From: Hermatobates lingyangjiaoensis
Lineage: Eukaryota > Arthropoda > Insecta > Hemiptera > Hermatobatidae
DNA: 64,000 nt
Assembly: GCA_026182355.1 (NCBI GenBank)
Contig: JAPFBL010001929.1
Span: forward strand, 248,001-312,000
Direction of reading: 5' to 3'
Position numbers and translations under genes: made by a program. Position 1 is the first letter of the stretch. Each line of letters opens with the position of its first letter. Under the pieces are notes generated by a model. The model had not been told where the DNA came from, made no database searches, and was given only the letters and a program-made list of their open reading frames with translations. Positions 12,311 through 25,178 of this stretch are shown here, in pieces.

Positions 12311-14590
12311 AAATATTCATGATTTCTCTCAGAACAGTCAAAATTGGTTATTGATAATATTATTAATTCCTTAAATAATAATTAATACTTTATTTCTCAA
12401 ACCAGACGTGTAAGTACAAGTACAATAATTTTGAGTAACAAATATATATTTTAAAATCATTTAAAAATTTTGTTTTAATATTGATATCAATATAAAAATT
12501 CTATATTCTGGTTTAATAATTTTGGTTTTTGTATTTTAAATGACTTAAAAAAAAATAAATAACATTAAAATATATTTTATTAATATGGAATTCAAATTCT
12601 GAAAACCTGCTTAATTCTAAATGCTAAAATGTAAATTTTCGTTTTTGTATTTTAAATGGTATTAAAAAACAAATAATTTTTTTAAAAAATTACAAATATT
12701 TATATTTTCTTTTTAGTCTTTACTTTTGCAATGTGTGACACGCCATGAAAATTATGTCTCGATTTTTCAAAATTTTGACTCGCCGAACTCAAAAGGTTTT
12801 CAATTACTGCTATAGACTTTGTTTATAAATCCTGTAATTTTTGTTTCTATATTTGATTCTTTTGGACTACTGTATATACATTCACTATTAATAAATTATC
12901 AATGTTTATAATGACTTATAATTGATTTGAAATTCAAATGTCTAAATTGTTTGAAAATAAACATATATTTATTACTTTGAATATTTTCTATAAATTTTGT
13001 TATTATTAAAGTTAAAGCGTAATAAATTTGTATCAATTATTATTTTTTTTTCTGATAAATTTATGATATAGTTTAGAGCCAATTTGTCCATTATTAGATA
13101 GAAAACTTTCTAAAATCTACATTAGATGTCATGTTAGATTATTGTCATTTCATTGCTTGTAAATAGTCATTCTATTATCATTAAGACTTTTGTTAATTGG
13201 AAAACTGGAAGGTCATCTAAGAATGGACAATCTAAATAAAATTCATATATGTAGTTACCTTTGTAGTGGAGAAGCAATGCATTCAAATCATCTCATGTCA
13301 AAACTCATTTTGAATGTTTTCTATTAAATAACTATTTTGAAAAGCTAAATTTTAAATTAAAAGAAAAATATTACTTTTCTGATTTAAATATAAGAAAATC
13401 ATGTAATATTATGTATTTTTTTGTTTTAACATAATGGTTATACATATAGAAAAAAAATATTATTTGTTTTTAAGAAAAAATATTTTATTTTTAAAATACT
13501 TTTTATTATGAAGGAGCTTCTCTTTTTTTTATGATACAAAAAAAAAATTAAATTTTGTTCCAATGAAAAAGTGAAAAAATATTATTTATATTTTTGTATT
13601 AAAAATTAAAAGGAACAAATAATTTCAGAGGAAGTTAACTTTGATAAATGCATGTTATGCAATGCTCTGAACTGTTTAATTTGGGGAATATTTCTATTTT
13701 CTTTTTAAACTTGACTTAATGTTATGTATATTGTTACAATGGAAAAACTCAGTATGTAACTGCATGTGAAACTCAAGTTTATTCTGAACTTTTTTTTTTT
13801 TTTTTTTAATGTGGGTCGTTTTTAACTCTCAGTGGTTTTCAGTTACTTTCTGCCCCTCTCCACTCCCTGCAATTAGCCCTTGGTGGAAGAAGAAATTCCC
13901 CCCTCATTCTCTGTCCCATTTACAATACATATAATGTATTACAATACATACATATACAATTACATACATATACAAAATACTCGAACGAATTGAAAGCATA
14001 CTTTCAGTTATAAGAATACTTCTGCATTATGATAAGAGCAATAAAGAAAACAAAGAAAAAACAACTCTTAATCATTAATCCGGTATTTTCCGGATTGGTG
14101 TTGTTAAAGTAGTGAAAATATACCTCATTAACGATTCAGCACCCATTACCCACGTGCAAGTCTATTTACCAGGGTATAGACAGTACATGGTGTCTCTCAT
14201 TCAAGAATTCATCATGCTCTATGTTACTTAAATTCCATGGCCTTTTGAAAACCGGTACATTCAACATAATATGGCTGTTGGCATTTTCTTAAAACATGTT
14301 TTTTAATCTAAAACAATACTTAGGGTAAATAATTTTATATTAGTTTTACAGTGTTTAAAAGTTAAATATTTTTAAATAATTAATAAAAAAATTAAATTAC
14401 AAAATCAATAAATATTAATAAATATCAGTTACATTATTTATACTGATTCTTAATTTTTTTTTCGTACCTGAGTTCAAACGTCCCACCCAACGCACTTTTC
14501 TGTTAATTAAGAATAATAATTTAAATGCAATAAAAAAAGACATATAAACAACTATACAATTTGTCATAATGGTTCATTCTTTTGGATTTG
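12311..14590. other. AT-rich interval, no gene seen
   Basis: AT-rich. A C-rich patch at 13850-13915 and a moderately complex stretch at 14070-14260 show no open frame of note and no family I recognise. Confidence 0.55.
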
Positions 14591-14592
14591 AT

Positions 14593-15168
14593 CAATGATT
14601 CTCAACCGCTGTTTTCTTGAAGACCTCTTATGAGGTATTTCATCATCTGTACATCCCCAATGAACTTTAAAACTTCTTTATGCGCTTGTATTTTTGGAAA
14701 ATAATTTTTTTTGGAGGTGATTAGAAAAAAAAATCAATTTCATTATGTTAAAAACATGAATTCAAGACAAAAATATTTATTAAACTCATAAAATTTTCGT
14801 TAAAATGTTATACTAATATATAGTAAAAAAACAAAAAAAATATAACATTTTAAAATATTATCTTATTTATTATGAGAAAATTAATTTAAATATAAAGTGT
14901 ATGAAATAATTTAAACATTGTGCAATGTCTAACGTTTGAATATTCCACTGATTTGTTTCTTACCTAATTGATATATTTTTCTCTTTGAATATATAAAGTC
15001 TAAATAGGTCAGGAATCTTATATTACTATATTTAAATTGAATGGACCCCTTGCAAAATCTGAGTGCTGGTTGAAAATCCTGTGTACCAAAGACTTCCAAA
15101 TTCTGTTTTGTTTTTCTTGGACCATACCATTTTAAGCATCCACAGACCAAGTTGGAAAACACTGATTA
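14593..15168. mobile_element. possible decayed hAT-like non-autonomous element
   Basis: The left end CAATGATTCTCAACC and the complement of the right end, CAGTGTTTTCCAACTTGG, resemble each other and hAT-type CAGTG-TTCCCAAC termini. Flanking octamers are only partly alike (GATTTGAT and GATTAAAT). The interior is AT-rich, with one chance-like minus frame. Confidence 0.4.
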
Positions 15169-15169
15169 A

Positions 15170-18100
15170 ATGCAGTACCGTATTTTTGCTTAAAAACAAC
15201 AAAAGAGTTTATTAGTTATTTACATTTAAATATTGAATTGAATATTTATATATAATCAAATAAATATAATAACAATACTTCTTTAGAGAAAATCATATTG
15301 AACTGAAATTAAAATGCATTTTGACAGGTTAACTTCCTATAATAAATAGGCACGTTTTAATGTTTTATTCCTAATATGTAACATCAATATTTTTATTTTT
15401 TTGGATCATAAATTAAAAGGTTACTGATTGTTGGTTACTGCGAGAAAAAGAAAGATAGATGGATAAAATTTTATTTATCATGAAAATCTAAACTAATTAT
15501 TATTGTAAACATTTCTTCTTTTTTTGAATTCGAATTATGTTTAACGTATCATATTTATTTTTAGTAAAACATTGCTTATTATAAATATGTAAACATATTC
15601 TGTGTAGCTGTTTGACCTTACTTTATATTATGCGGTTATCTTTTCATTTTACATTATTTCAACTACATGTAATGTTCAAATATTGTCATAGAAGTCTTAT
15701 TAAGTTACGGGTACAACTACAGAGCTGTGGGTTTAACTTTGATACACTTATGGTGTAACTTTCGGTGGCCACAAACCCTGATCTTCATATTGCTATCATA
15801 TCTTTCAAGATGATAAATACACATGTATGATATTATTATGTTTATTTGGAATGTTTTTATCCTGGATATTTTAAAGCACTTTTTATTATGAATTAAAAAT
15901 TTTAATTATTTATTTAATCTAAATCTATTCTTCAGGAATATAAAGAAATTATCGTTTTTTTTTTCATTATCATATATTTAAAATCAAAGTATTTAATTAT
16001 TTATTATATTTTCTTTATATATGTAGTTTTAATCCATTTATTTTGAAATATTTCTTCAAGATCTCAAATTTGACAAGTGTCTGGAAGAAGAGCAGTTGTT
16101 ATCTTTATCTATAGATTGTAGTAATAAAAAAACAAAATGACATAGGCTGAGTTTCAACTTAAATGGAAAGATATCTTAGTGGTGTTGGGATGCGATATCA
16201 GTGTAATAATACTACTTTGATATGTGATTTCACCTAAAGTAATATGATTATTATTCTTAAACCGGTATGAATCTGTGGTCAACTGACTATATAACAACTA
16301 TGCAATCTTTGATAACGTCAAAACAGTGATCAGATAAAAAACCAAGAAAAATTTTTAAGAAATTTAGTTTCATTCCGAGTTATCTGCGAGGATTAACCTA
16401 TACATGATTTGAACAAAGAAATTGCTATTTAATAGATAAAAGGTGCTTTGGTTATGAAGGAAACATCGCAGTTTGTCGTTTTATAGTAAATATATTTTAC
16501 TGTTTCATAAATTTTGATGTTAATATTTTATTACATTCTGGATTTGATACAGTGTAAATATTGACTAGTTCATTAAATGAAACGCTGATATGACGCTATA
16601 TCGCAGGTTTTAGTAAATTGACAAAGTAAAGGTTTTAACTAATTAGATGACATCACTTCTGAGATCGTATACCAATGAACCACGATGTATAAAAACTGAT
16701 CTTCAAAAACCCATGACACGCCCTTCTTTCTTGATTGAGTAGTACTCAATCAATTCCGTTCTATACATTCACTAACAATAAATTAAAAAAGTCTAAATTT
16801 CTTCTAATATTTGGCCTTGTTAAACAATATTCTTTTAGATTTAGAAAAGTAATTAAGCACTGAAATTTTGTATATAAACTTGTAATATGTTAGTCGTTGA
16901 CTTCTAGAATTATTTAATGTAATTTTTAATTTAGAATTATATTTTTTAATTTTATAATTTACTTATATACCAATATTGCAACATTTGTTTAATTGAAAAC
17001 ACTCGAGTTTGATATTTTCTTTCATACATTAATACAACTCTTTCAAGTTATTTATATATTATAAGACTTAACAATGAATGTGTGAAATTAAAATCAACTT
17101 TTAAACACAATAAGAAATATTTCGCAGTCCATTTATAAATACATATATTTCAATACGACTACAGATGTAAAAAATATGGAAAGACTTAACACTCATAGTC
17201 TCGAATTTTCTGTGTCAATAGTCTACATTCTCTATTTATTCTCCAGATGACAGTTGGAACCGAAATTTAAAAAAAAAAATCAAACAAGCAAACAAAAATA
17301 CTTTAATATCCAAAGGTCTTTCGAGTTGGCTTGTAAACAAAATAACTTTTTTTTTTCTTTTTTGTTCCTTGTAATAGGTACTTGCTTTGATTGAAATGGG
17401 ACTAAGGTCTGTAAACCAAATAACGATCTTTGTCATTGTCATGAGTTAATGGCGAAGATCTTTACTGGTCGAAAATTTTATCTTTTCTTTGAGATTATCT
17501 TACTAAAATTTATGCTTTGATTTTTATTTCACATGTGTATTGTGAAGTCCTGTTATTATATATATACGAGTACATAAAATCAAATTTGAAATAGCAGTTT
17601 GTGTTTGTCAATACATTTTGTTAGTAATTATATTGGAAATAAAAAACAAAGCAAAGCGAAATGCTTGTGCCAGTGTGAAGTACAGATGTTGCTAATATTA
17701 GGTGAGCAAAACTAGTCATTTTTGCTTAAGGGGTCATAGTTCTCTCTGTTGATCCTTCTATCACATATGCAAACGTAATATTGTTATAGAGTCTGTTTAG
17801 TGTGTTTATTTTTTGTGCTAATTAAACAATGTTGAATTTTTTTTAGTTTTATTTCCTAGATAAAAATAATAAGTCTTTATTAATGAATAAAATTAGAAAT
17901 CATAGCAGAGTTGTAAATCAATGTTTCAACATTTCATAATAACTGCACTCGAATTTCTTGTTTTTTTTTTAATTTATTAAAGTGTAGTACAGTGGTCATG
18001 AGGATATTGATTCCTAGATTTTTGAGAGTCCCGTGAACCCGTTTTGTACATTCTTTTTGGTCACCTCTGCTATAGAACAATTACGTGGATGCAAGTTGTA

Positions 18101-18280
18101 TCCGGTCCTTATAGAGCTAATGAATGTTGAATTGTCATACTTTCTAAGAACATATTCTTCATTATTAATAGGAGAATTATAACTATTTATGTAATCTATA
18201 TTCACAATTGTCATGATATTGTGGTCTATAACAAGATTTCACAATAAACACATAAAATATAATTCAACGTCTAAATCGAA
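15170..18280. other. AT-rich interval, no gene seen
   Basis: No exon, RNA gene or repeat family was recognised. The small frames at 17236-17442 and 18014-18214 (minus) have AT-driven composition and no recognisable domain. Confidence 0.55.
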
Positions 18281-18282
18281 GT

Positions 18283-18937
18283 AAAAAATCAGAAAAAAGA
18301 TTAGGATCTTTCAACCGAAACAAGTGATCTTCGTCAGATTCAAACTGACACCGAGTTCAGTTTTGACCCTGAAGAAAACAAGCACGTCTTCGTCAGAGTC
18401 AAACAAATACTGAGTTCAGTTTTGACTTCATGAAAACAAGCGATCTTCGTCAGATTCAAACTAATACTGAGTTCAGTTTTGACCCTGATGAAAACAAGCG
18501 ATCTTCGTCAGAGTCAAACAAATACTGAGTTCAGTTTTGACTTCATGAAAACAAGCGATCTTCGTCAGATTCAAACTGACACCGAGTTCAGTTTTGACCC
18601 TGATGAAAACAAGCGATCTTCGTCAGAGTCAAACAAATACTGAGTTCAGTTTTGACTTCATGAAAACAAGCGATCTTCGTCAGATTCAAACTAATACTGA
18701 GTTCAGTTTTGACCCTGATGAAAACAAGCGATCTTCGTCAGAGTCAAACAAATACTGAGTTCAGTTTTGACTTCATGAAAACAAGCGATCTTCGTCAGAT
18801 TCAAACTAATACTGAGTTTAGTTTTGATTCTGATGAAAACAAGCGATCTTCGTCAGAGTCAAACTAATGCTTAGTTCAGTTTTGACTCTGATGAAAACAG
18901 CTAGTTACGGTTGAAAGATCTTAGTCTTTTTTTTCTG
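18283..18937. repeat. 58-bp tandem array capped by inverted B-element ends
   Basis: Ten CTTCGTCAG-containing units with a period of about 58 bp (starts near 18329, 18388, 18445, 18502, 18560, 18618, 18675, 18732, 18790 and 18848). Units alternate between CAGATTCAAACT and CAGAGTCAAAC types, giving a higher-order period of about 116 bp. Each unit is itself an imperfect inverted repeat (CGTCAGAGTCAAA against TTTGACTCTGATG). The left cap (GATCTTTCAACCG) and right cap (CGGTTGAAAGATC) are inverted copies of the B element described at 63423-63618. The array looks like repeated amplification of the B hairpin centre. Confidence 0.9.
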
Positions 18938-19239
18938 ATTTCTTACTATGTTTTGAACGTTGGTTATGATTTATATTCATAATATCTAATCAAAGGTTTG
19001 TTTATCCCGCCTCAACTGTGGCGGAAGCGCGAAATAATTGTCAATAAACGAAAGTTGATCACGTCTGTGACGTTTGAAGAAACACTGGTGAAAACAAGTG
19101 CTAATAACGATTGTGATTTATGAATAGTGGCGAAAGACAAGTGTAAGTGAACAGTATCATGATTGCCTTCTCTTTCGATTGCCTGATTAGAAATATATAG
19201 CTAGGCATAACTAAAGAGATTCAGAAACACTCCTAGTGG

Positions 19240-19680
19240 GGTCATGCAGCTATATCTGCAGGTTGCATCCATAGGCCATTGAACCAGGGGGAAGAAAGGC
19301 CACTGACCTTACCTGTAGCTGAGAAGGTTCAGTAGGACTTTTGGTCCGGAGTTCGATACTTGGTCTGGACAACTGGTACTTGCCTGGTAGAGGCTTTGCC
19401 TTTTGATGGGATCTCAGAGTGGGGACGATGAGATACCAACCCTTCGAGCCCTATATGACCCCTTCTCTATATGAATCGTTTTCTCTTGAGGTACTAACAA
19501 CACTCCTCACAATGTCGTCCTGATGGGGTCCGATTAACTACAAGTAGCAAGCCCTGGTGCCGGGATAGCAGGCTTTGCCCTCTTCGGAGAAGGACGACCG
19601 AATTCAAAGTAATCCTATGGTTGTCCTAAAACTGTAAAGTATTGTGGGTTTAACCTGATCACCAAGAGCTTTAGCATATT
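19240..19680 (+). repeat. dispersed repeat G, copy 1
   Basis: GC-richer than its surroundings and homologous in several blocks to 25310-26090. Shared words include TGCCTGGTAGAGGCT, GATCTCAGAGTGGGGACGAT, CCTTCGAGCCCT, CTGATGGGGTC and CCTAAAACTGTAA. A box-B-like GAGTTCGATACTT lies at about 19349. The class is unknown; it could be a LINE 5' part or a composite SINE. Confidence 0.65.
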
Positions 19681-19932
19681 TCGCTTCTTATTTAAACAGT
19701 TTTTGTAGGTTATACAAACTATTCCTGAAAAGAAAGGACAATTGAAACTACCAAAGAGAAGGAGATAATAGAATTGATATATGATTGTAAAAGAATGAGA
19801 TAAACATGTACCTTTAAATGCTGTAGACTGAAGATGAAACAGTCGTAGATTATGTCAAAGATTATGCTTCGACTGAAGTGGCTCATAGGTTACAGTAATA
19901 GCCTGATAAAGAACACAACAGTTACAACTACG

Positions 19933-20482
19933 CAGTGGTGTAGCAAGGGGGGGGGGGGGCGGCATTTTGAAGGGGTAAAAATAGAAAAAAATTATAAAAA
20001 GCTAACAACAAATCTGAAAATTTATACCAAACTGAGTTTTTAAAATCGTAATTGTTTTTAAGTTTTATATGTATAATACTGTTTTAAACGGATTTTTCTA
20101 CTGTCATATTTGCAAATTAAAAATAAATTTATTTCAAATTCTTCAAAACTATTTTTTTTTTAAAGTGTTGAAAGCTTATTATATTTGTTTGCGTGGTCAG
20201 TTAATTTATTTTAATAATTTTTTTTATGATTTGAATTATACATGTTTGTTTTGAAAAATTTGTTCCTTTCTTTGATGATAACTGACTGATTGTATATGTA
20301 TACAAATTCTGTAATAAGATGAAAGTCTGGGACTAATTATAGCATTCTAAAATTAGATCCTTGATTGTAATTCCATTAAAATAAATATTTATGTTGAAGG
20401 TTAACAGGTTATCAATGGTCAGGGGGGGAGGTGGCTAATCTTACGACTGCCCCGGGCAGCAAAAATAGTTGCTACGCCACTG
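19933..20482. mobile_element. non-autonomous hAT element with 8-bp TSD
   Basis: Terminal inverted repeats CAGTGGTGTAGCAA (left) and CAGTGGCGTAGCAA (complement of right) match at 13 of 14 positions. Flanking octamers CAACTACG and CAACTATG are an 8-bp target duplication with one change, as expected for hAT. G-rich runs lie just inside both ends. The interior is AT-rich with no transposase. A related element is intact at 58621-59057 and is split at 46306-49930. Confidence 0.85.
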
Positions 20483-20647
20483 CAACTATGGTTAAATAAT
20501 AATAAAGACCGAGAACTTCCATGCCGTGATGTTGATGTACAGGAACACTTGTGTGATGAAGAGCCAACAGATGGGATTTTGTTTATATTGTGACAGAGGT
20601 AAGATACATGAATTGTGCAATCTTTTATAGCGTCGTATTTATTCATA

Positions 20648-20862
20648 TTGGGGAAAGTATTATGCGTTCACACAAAAAAGCTTATTATAAAAAACTAACA
20701 ACTCGTTTCGAACACTTGATGTTCTTCTTCACCCCCGATGTTCCTAAAGCTCATATATTTGTTTAGATGTAACCTGAAGAAGAACATCAATTGTTCGAAA
20801 GGCGTTGTTAATTTTTTACAATAAACTTTTTGTGTGGAGACATAATACTTTCCCCAGTTAAA
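20648..20862. mobile_element. foldback element I with hammerhead-like core
   Basis: Inverted arms run from GGGGAAAGTATTATG to CATAATACTTTCCCC, so the element is a 210-bp hairpin. On the plus strand at 20774 it reads CTGAAGA-A-GAAC-loop-GTTC-GAAAGGCGTTGTTA. The left arm carries the decayed complement. Confidence 0.75.
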
Positions 20863-22605
20863 AGTAAGATAAGTATTGTCAGCATGGTCTATATATCAAG
20901 CAATACAAAACTTTATCGTTTATTACACTTGACCATTCTAAATACTTTCGAGAACTTATATATTAGCCGTGTTTTTCTGAAGGGGAATAGGATATGGAAA
21001 GATATCTGAACATGGACCATATTGGTACAACTGGATATAATTGGTACAAATAGATTTAATTGTATTAAACTATCACAAATAACATAGTGTCTACTTTGTG
21101 TATTAATTTGTTTAATGTGTATTATTTGTTTACTAACAAATAGTAAACCTCAAAAACTTCCTCAATGTGCTAAACCAGCTGGTTTGTCATTGTAATCGGC
21201 ATATATCGTTCACTTGAATTTATCCACTGGTTTTGATAATATTTTTACTTATTGCAAAGTTGAGTGTAGACTACTCCAGATAACTGGCAATAAAAAAAAA
21301 TATTTTAGAACTAAAAATGTAATTGCAACTGTGATAAATGATTAACACTCAGTAGAAAACAGTTTCCAATGTATTGTTTTAGTTAATCATTTATTAATAT
21401 TAGAATTCAAAACTCCTTTTAGGAATTTACTGGGTTTTTAAATGAGTTTTAAATTAATAAAAGAATACTATCTTTGACCTTGAACATGGGAATGGGAATA
21501 TTGGATCTCTCATATCCAGCGGTAGAACCATGCCTGTATTCAGTTTGTCATAAAAGAATAGATCCCAAGATTTTGATGGATTTTGGGATTCAGAAACAAA
21601 GTAATTTATTTGACTCTCCTAGGAATAGATTTATTTTCTTTTCCGTAGAGGTTCCGTAGAGGTATTACTGGCAGGAATTATTGTTCAACAGATTTCGTCA
21701 TTCCTACGATATTAGTTTTATTGGTTATTTTTAATGATTTATCATCATATGAGGATAACATAAAATTCGTTGGAAACAGATTACCAATAATAATCGTATA
21801 CGGACATTTATTATTCAGGAAGTTGTATCAGATACGATTCAGGTCAAATAATAAGTAACGTTCTTTTATATTTCAATCTTTTTTTAAGCTCGTATTATGA
21901 GCAGTTAGAGTTCGTGCTAAATTGTTCTTTAAGTATAATGATTTGATAACATAAAAGATGCCATAATTTTTCTATTTCTTTCGTTAATTATCTTTCTACT
22001 TGAAATATAGAGGAATGAAAATAAATGTGTTGGAGTTACAATTAAGAAAATGTGCATTTAAACGAAAATATACGTTTTGAAGTCCTCTGAACCAATGAAA
22101 TAATTATGAAAAAATCTTGGTTTTTCTTTATGAGTGCAAGCAGGATATCTCATAAACGGAAAAAGCTATAAACTTCGACTTTCATACTTAAGTTCCTGCT
22201 ATCCCTGAGGCTAAATAACAAACTCGACGACAAAACTGAACTTTCTTTAAAGCTACTTGATGTAAGAAAAAACAAACAAATATTTTCCTTTTTCTAATAA
22301 TCAGTGCACTCGATTTTGATTAAAATCACTGTGACCTTGTATTTTTGGCTGATTTTTAATATATATATATATATATATAGCATGCATTGCGCAAAGGCAT
22401 TCTTCTTCAAGGTCAATAGTTTAAAAAACTGTTCCTATTATATTACAAAAAAAATCCAATGTAATAGTTTTTCTGTTTCAAAATTTCATACTTCTTACAA
22501 TGAAAAAGATTTTAAATAAAAACCGTAACATTGACAATGAGAGTTTAATTTGAACCTAAAGAACTGACCGAGCCCTGATAAACTTTCAGTTTGTTTATAA
22601 TATAT
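20863..22605. other. AT-rich interval with repeat traces
   Basis: Traces of repeat F occur at about 21235-21290 (AAAGTTGAGTGTAGACTACTCCAGAT). A decayed foldback related to 22865-23140 lies at about 22390-22590 (CAATGAGAGTTTAATTTGAAC). A (TA)n tract lies at 22359-22379. No exon was recognised. Confidence 0.5.
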
Positions 22606-22611
22606 ATATAA

Positions 22612-22800
22612 TATGAAATGGGAAAAAAAGACTAAGATCTTTCAACCTTAAGAAGCGGTCTTCGTAAGAGTCAAAAAAAAACATCAGTTAGATTTTTGAC
22701 TCTGATGATTGATTACTTGTCACGGTTGAAAAATCTTAGTATTTATTTCCCATTTCTTATTGTGTTGTGATCAATGTTTGTTATTTCAGTGTTTATTATG
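22612..22800. mobile_element. foldback B element, copy 2 (decayed)
   Basis: A minus-oriented B core (AAGATCTTTCAACC, then CGGTCTTCG) is followed at 22698 by a plus-oriented core (GACTCTGATGA, then CACGGTTGAAAAATCTTAG). The pair forms a hairpin between TA-rich flanks. Confidence 0.75.
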
Positions 22801-22864
22801 ATATCCTGCATATATATACATATATATTATAAAAAAATATAATGTATGAACCGTTTGATAGAAT

Positions 22865-23140
22865 AGGTGTATTATTTAATCAGGATTTGGTCAATTTTCT
22901 AGGTTCAAAAATCCAAACTCTCGTTGGGGGTTTTATTTGAAAATCTTTTTCATAAGCCTTCAAAACAAAGGATGATCAGAAAAGAAGTATAATAAGATAT
23001 TGATACGTGATTTCTTATTATCCTTTCTTTGTAGGCCTATGAAAAAGGTTTTGTAAATAAAACCAAAACGTCGGCAATGAGAGTTTGATTTTTGAAACTA
23101 GAAAATTGACCAAATCCTGATTAAATAATACACCTATACA
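22865..23140. mobile_element. foldback element with GTCGGC end
   Basis: Inverted arms begin ATAGGTGTATTATTTAATCA and end with the complement, TGATTAAATAATACACCTAT. The right half contains GCC, a degenerate first core, GGTTTT-loop-AAAACC, then AAAACGTCGGC. This is a decayed hammerhead-like module. Confidence 0.75.
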
Positions 23141-23222
23141 TATATTATATAAATATATGGAATATATAAGTTCATATAGGTCTTTTATATTTGCAGCTAC
23201 TAAACTAGATGAATGGTTCAAT

Positions 23223-24448
23223 CAGTGATTCCCAGTGGTGTGCCGTGAGACTTTACCACGGCATACCTTAAAATGTGCCATTTACATATATTGTGGCAGT
23301 CTATATACAAATTTCAGATTCACGTGCATGAGGAAGAGACTTTTTACTGAAGTAGTATCATGCTATTGATTTTAAATTGTAAAATAGAAATAGCTGCACT
23401 AATAACATATATTAATTTTTTATAATGGTAAAAACATTATTAATTGGCCGGTTATTATATCGACGTGGAAAGATGGCATTCAATGTGAAATTCATGTGTC
23501 ATTATGATAGGCGTCGTTCTGTCTTATCTTTACGTCGCCGCTGCTGCCTCACAGATTCAAATCGAATGGTTGATAAGATGTGACTCTTCGGTGAGACTTT
23601 TGGATGTCAAACTGGAATACTTAACGAAAGTATTTGGTCAATCAAACACCGTCACTGGTAGCATGCAAGGAAGAGATGAAAGCATTCTCATTTCAGCAGA
23701 TAATTTGGGTTGTCCTAGAAAAGCAAATTCTGACCTGGAAAAAACGAGCTGTCCCAGGTAACTTTGATATGTTTCCTTTAATACGCAATACTTGCATCAA
23801 AGAACTTACCTCAATCGTTTTTAACCATCTTAAAATACTTGACGAAAATATTGAAAATTATTTTCCTTCATTGAACATGAACATACAAAAATATGACTGG
23901 ATTCGAAACAAATTTATCAATGTTCCCTCTGACGCCGAACTTCAGTTACCTGAAGAAGAACTCGCCACCATTTCTAGGACTCAAAGTAAAACATGGGTTG
24001 GTTTCCATTGATTCATTTTGGATTTCCATGCAGGAGGAGTATCCGACATAAGCCAACAAATCTTTATCAATTTTATTGCAGTTTTTGACTTCTTATTTAT
24101 GTAAACTTGACTTTTCCACCCTAAACAATATCAAGATTAAAAAGCGATAAAGACAACTTGCAAACAAAGAAGAAATGAGGGTCTGCTTATCCAACATACG
24201 ACAAAATACTAGAAGAAGTTGCAAAAATGCATCAGACACAGGTTTCATACTAAATATTTTAAGATGTTCAATTCACAGTTAATAATTATAGAAATAATGT
24301 AAGTTCATATCTATATTTGTTTTACTTGAGTCCTTGATCCCCTTTCATCACATTTAAAATATATTTCCTTCTATATTTGGCAGGTGTGCTGTGATAATTT
24401 TAGGAGTTCTCAGGTGTGCCTCAGGTAAAAAAAGGTTGGGAAACACTG
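23223..24448 (+). pseudogene. hAT transposon remnant with ZBED/FAM200-like transposase
   Basis: Two overlapping frames (about 23504-23761 and 23634-24011) together resemble the C-terminal half of vertebrate- and invertebrate-type ZBED5/FAM200/SCAND3-like hAT transposases. The tell-tale segments are LTKVFGQSN-x(6)-MQGRDE, GNFDMFPL, HLKILDENIENYFPSL and YDWIRNKFI. The switch between frames shows at least one frameshift, and the dimerisation domain after TISRTQSK is lost, so it is not functional. The ends CAGTGATTCCCAGTGG and GGTTGGGAAACACTG (at 24434-24448) are inverted and hAT-like. The flanking octamers match poorly. The BED finger and catalytic part are not seen. Confidence 0.75.
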
Positions 24449-24875
24449 GACTAAATAAACAAATATTGACAGTGCAGAAAAGAAAGCCAAAATAAAACCA
24501 TGCTCTAGGAGTCATGACGTCTCCATTGTGACCTAATTAAGGCTTAACAAAATTTGCTTATAAATAAATTTTACCACAACTTCCATCTCTTGTCTGAGTA
24601 TATATATCTATTTAAAAGTGAATTTGGGATGGGATAAAAGTTGATTTCAGTGTTCAAGATTTATTTATGTAAAAAAAATTAATAAATTATGAAGGGATTA
24701 ATTATAATGTTCCTGGCCATAAATTCAAATTTAGCAAAAATCAGAATTTGTTCAACAAATTCAGGAGTAGTGGGCTAATTATTTTATTATACAATTTAGA
24801 ATTTATTAAACAATTTCGTTAAATTTTGTGGGATTTGTAAAAATCGGCTCAGTGGCACTTTCTGGAATGGCAAGG

Positions 24876-25178
24876 CTAATAGCAGCACTTCTTGTAATGG
24901 CAAGGATCATAGCAGCACTTCTTGTAGTGGCAAGGCTCATAGCAGCACTTCTTGTAGTGGCAAGGCTCGTAGCAGTACTTCTTGTAATGGCAAGGCTCAT
25001 AGCAGCACTTCTTGTAGTGGCAAGGCTCATAGCAGCACTTCTTATAATGGCAAGGCTCATAGCATGGTTCCTTATGGCAATAGGAATGGAGTTCATGGTA
25101 ATGATGATGACATGGTGGTGGGTAGCACAAAGGTTCGCAACATTTCTTGCTATACAGTTTACATTTGTCCACACACGC
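24876..25178 (-). CDS. gene A exon 2 (repeat exon)
   Basis: It begins GCGTGTGTGG after the TTTCCAG acceptor (AG at 25180-25179) and contains a 30-bp tandem repeat (about 24880-25065). It stops at TAG 24878-24876; a second in-frame stop, TGA, lies at 24851-24849. AATAAA signals on the minus strand lie at 24807-24802 and 24788-24783. Confidence 0.85.
   Translation of the reverse strand, partial: ACVDKCKLYSKKCCEPLCYPPPCHHHYHELHSYCHKEPCYEPCHYKKCCYEPCHYKKCCYEPCHYKKYCYEPCHYKKCCYEPCHYKKCCYDPCHYKKCCY

Noticed and set aside
18283..18937. Array of direct repeats with spacers resembling a CRISPR array
   Set aside because: The whole 58-bp period repeats, including the would-be spacers, units are themselves inverted repeats, and the context is eukaryotic.
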